In this document: positions 5,307-5,926 of the stretch, piece by piece
Layout of the letters: every line of letters begins with the position of its first letter
Numbering within the stretch: the stretch's first letter is position 1
NCBI GenBank assembly: GCA_007136145.1
Contig: SLHN01000028.1
Coordinates: 1 to 5,926, forward strand
From: Thioalkalivibrio sp.
GTDB lineage: Bacteria; Pseudomonadota; Gammaproteobacteria; Ectothiorhodospirales; Ectothiorhodospiraceae
Reading direction: 5' to 3'
Length of the DNA: 5,926 bases
Made by a program: the position numbers and the translations under genes
The notes under the pieces: model-generated
The model's input: only the letters and a program-made list of their open reading frames with translations
What the model was told of the DNA's origin: nothing
Databases searched by the model: none

Positions 5307-5926
5307 TCAGGTCAGGGTACGCAGGTCGAAGACCCGGTGGTGTTCGCGGATTGCATGGCGATCGGTCATGCCGGCGATGTAGTCGGAAATTCCCCGGGCC
5401 AGACCGTGTTCGTCGGTGTCGGCGAGCCGGCGGGCATGGACCTGGAAGTGTTCGGGAAGCAGCTGGGTATCGTCGATGAAGGCATTGAACAAGTCCTGAA
5501 CGATGTGTCTGGCCTTGACCGTCATGCGGTGAACGCGGTGGTGATGGTACAGGTTCTCGCGCAGAAAGTGCTTGAGCTCCTGGTTCTGCCGGGTTGTCTC
5601 CGGGCCGAACCGAATCAGCGGTTCGGGACACATGCGCGCGTCGTCCGGATGGTCGATGCCGGCCTCGGCGATGGCCGCGTGACTCGTGGTGATCAGGTCG
5701 GAAACCAGTGCATCGATCATGCGACGCACGGTTTCGTGCTGCACTCGTCGGGGGTCCAGCCCTGGATAACGGGAACGAACCTGCTCGTACCGTACGCGGA
5801 ACAGCTCGACCTGGCAAAGCTGGTCCATGTCGAGCAGACCCGCGCGCAAGCCATCGTCGATATCGTGGTTGTTGTACGCGACCTCGTCCGCGACGTTTGT
5901 CAACTGGGCTTCCAGAGATGGCTGGC
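5307..5926 (-). CDS. dgt: dGTPase-like dNTP triphosphohydrolase (HD superfamily), C-terminal part, 5' end cut by the window edge
   Basis: Enzymes of this family cleave dNTPs to a deoxynucleoside and triphosphate, limiting the dNTP pool. The frame is open to the right edge, so only the last 205 residues are visible; the HD metal-binding motif upstream is not in the window. The visible part begins QPSLEAQLTNVADEVAYNNHDIDDGLRAG. The ADEVAYNxHDxxDGL signature is diagnostic of the dGTPase family, and its first Asp is the expected last metal ligand. LRENLYHHHRVHRMTVKARHIVQDLFNAF and the LPEHF segment are the usual C-terminal helices, and GISDYIAGMTDRHAIREHHRVF is the typical family C-terminal signature. 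An internal TTG at 5903 is not the true start, because homology continues upstream of it. The stop is 10 nt before damX, so the two are probably in one transcript. aroB often precedes this gene in beta- and gammaproteobacteria, but that is outside the view. The exact nucleotide preference cannot be read. Confidence 0.92.
   Translation of the reverse strand, partial: QPSLEAQLTNVADEVAYNNHDIDDGLRAGLLDMDQLCQVELFRVRYEQVRSRYPGLDPRRVQHETVRRMIDALVSDLITTSHAAIAEAGIDHPDDARMCPEPLIRFGPETTRQNQELKHFLRENLYHHHRVHRMTVKARHIVQDLFNAFIDDTQLLPEHFQVHARRLADTDEHGLARGISDYIAGMTDRHAIREHHRVFDLRTLT

Noticed and set aside
5901..5903. TTG as a start codon of the dGTPase gene
   Set aside because: The frame continues upstream to the window edge with family-like residues (QPSLEAQ), so this is an internal Leu codon.

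Overview
The window suggests a moderately GC-rich gammaproteobacterium. DnaG, RpoD with its long non-conserved insert, and the ATPase-TM-SPOR form of DamX all look gammaproteobacterial. A lineage near the Ectothiorhodospiraceae/Chromatiales is plausible but is only an inference. All four genes I support are on the minus strand; I find no credible plus-strand gene, tRNA, rRNA, IS element or CRISPR array.

In the direction of transcription (right to left) the layout is as follows. The 3' part of a dGTPase-like dNTP triphosphohydrolase gene (dgt, 5926-5307) runs in from the window edge. A 10-nt gap leads to damX (5296-3344), which encodes an AAA-type ATPase domain, one membrane segment, a Pro-rich linker and a C-terminal SPOR domain. 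A 50-nt gap leads to dnaG primase (3293-1506, complete). A 436-nt non-coding gap leads to the 5' part of rpoD (1069-1, about the first 356 codons of the primary sigma factor).

The dgt-damX and damX-dnaG gaps are short and promoter-poor, so these three genes are probably co-transcribed. The products link dNTP pool control, cell division, replication priming and global transcription. dnaG-rpoD is the conserved core of the 'macromolecular synthesis' operon, but the gene directly upstream of dnaG here is damX, not rpsU as in E. coli.

The dnaG-rpoD gap is the least ordinary part. Reading toward rpoD, it holds a strong GC hairpin just after the dnaG stop and a promoter that fits both the sigma-32 heat-shock consensus and a 17-bp-spaced sigma-70 consensus. 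A long nested inverted repeat built from GAACCG/CGGTTC units follows, then an extended -10 promoter about 37 nt before the ATG. This points to two-promoter control of rpoD with a structured leader on the longer transcript. I found no wholly new multi-gene system; the novelty, if any, lies in this regulatory region and in the gene order.
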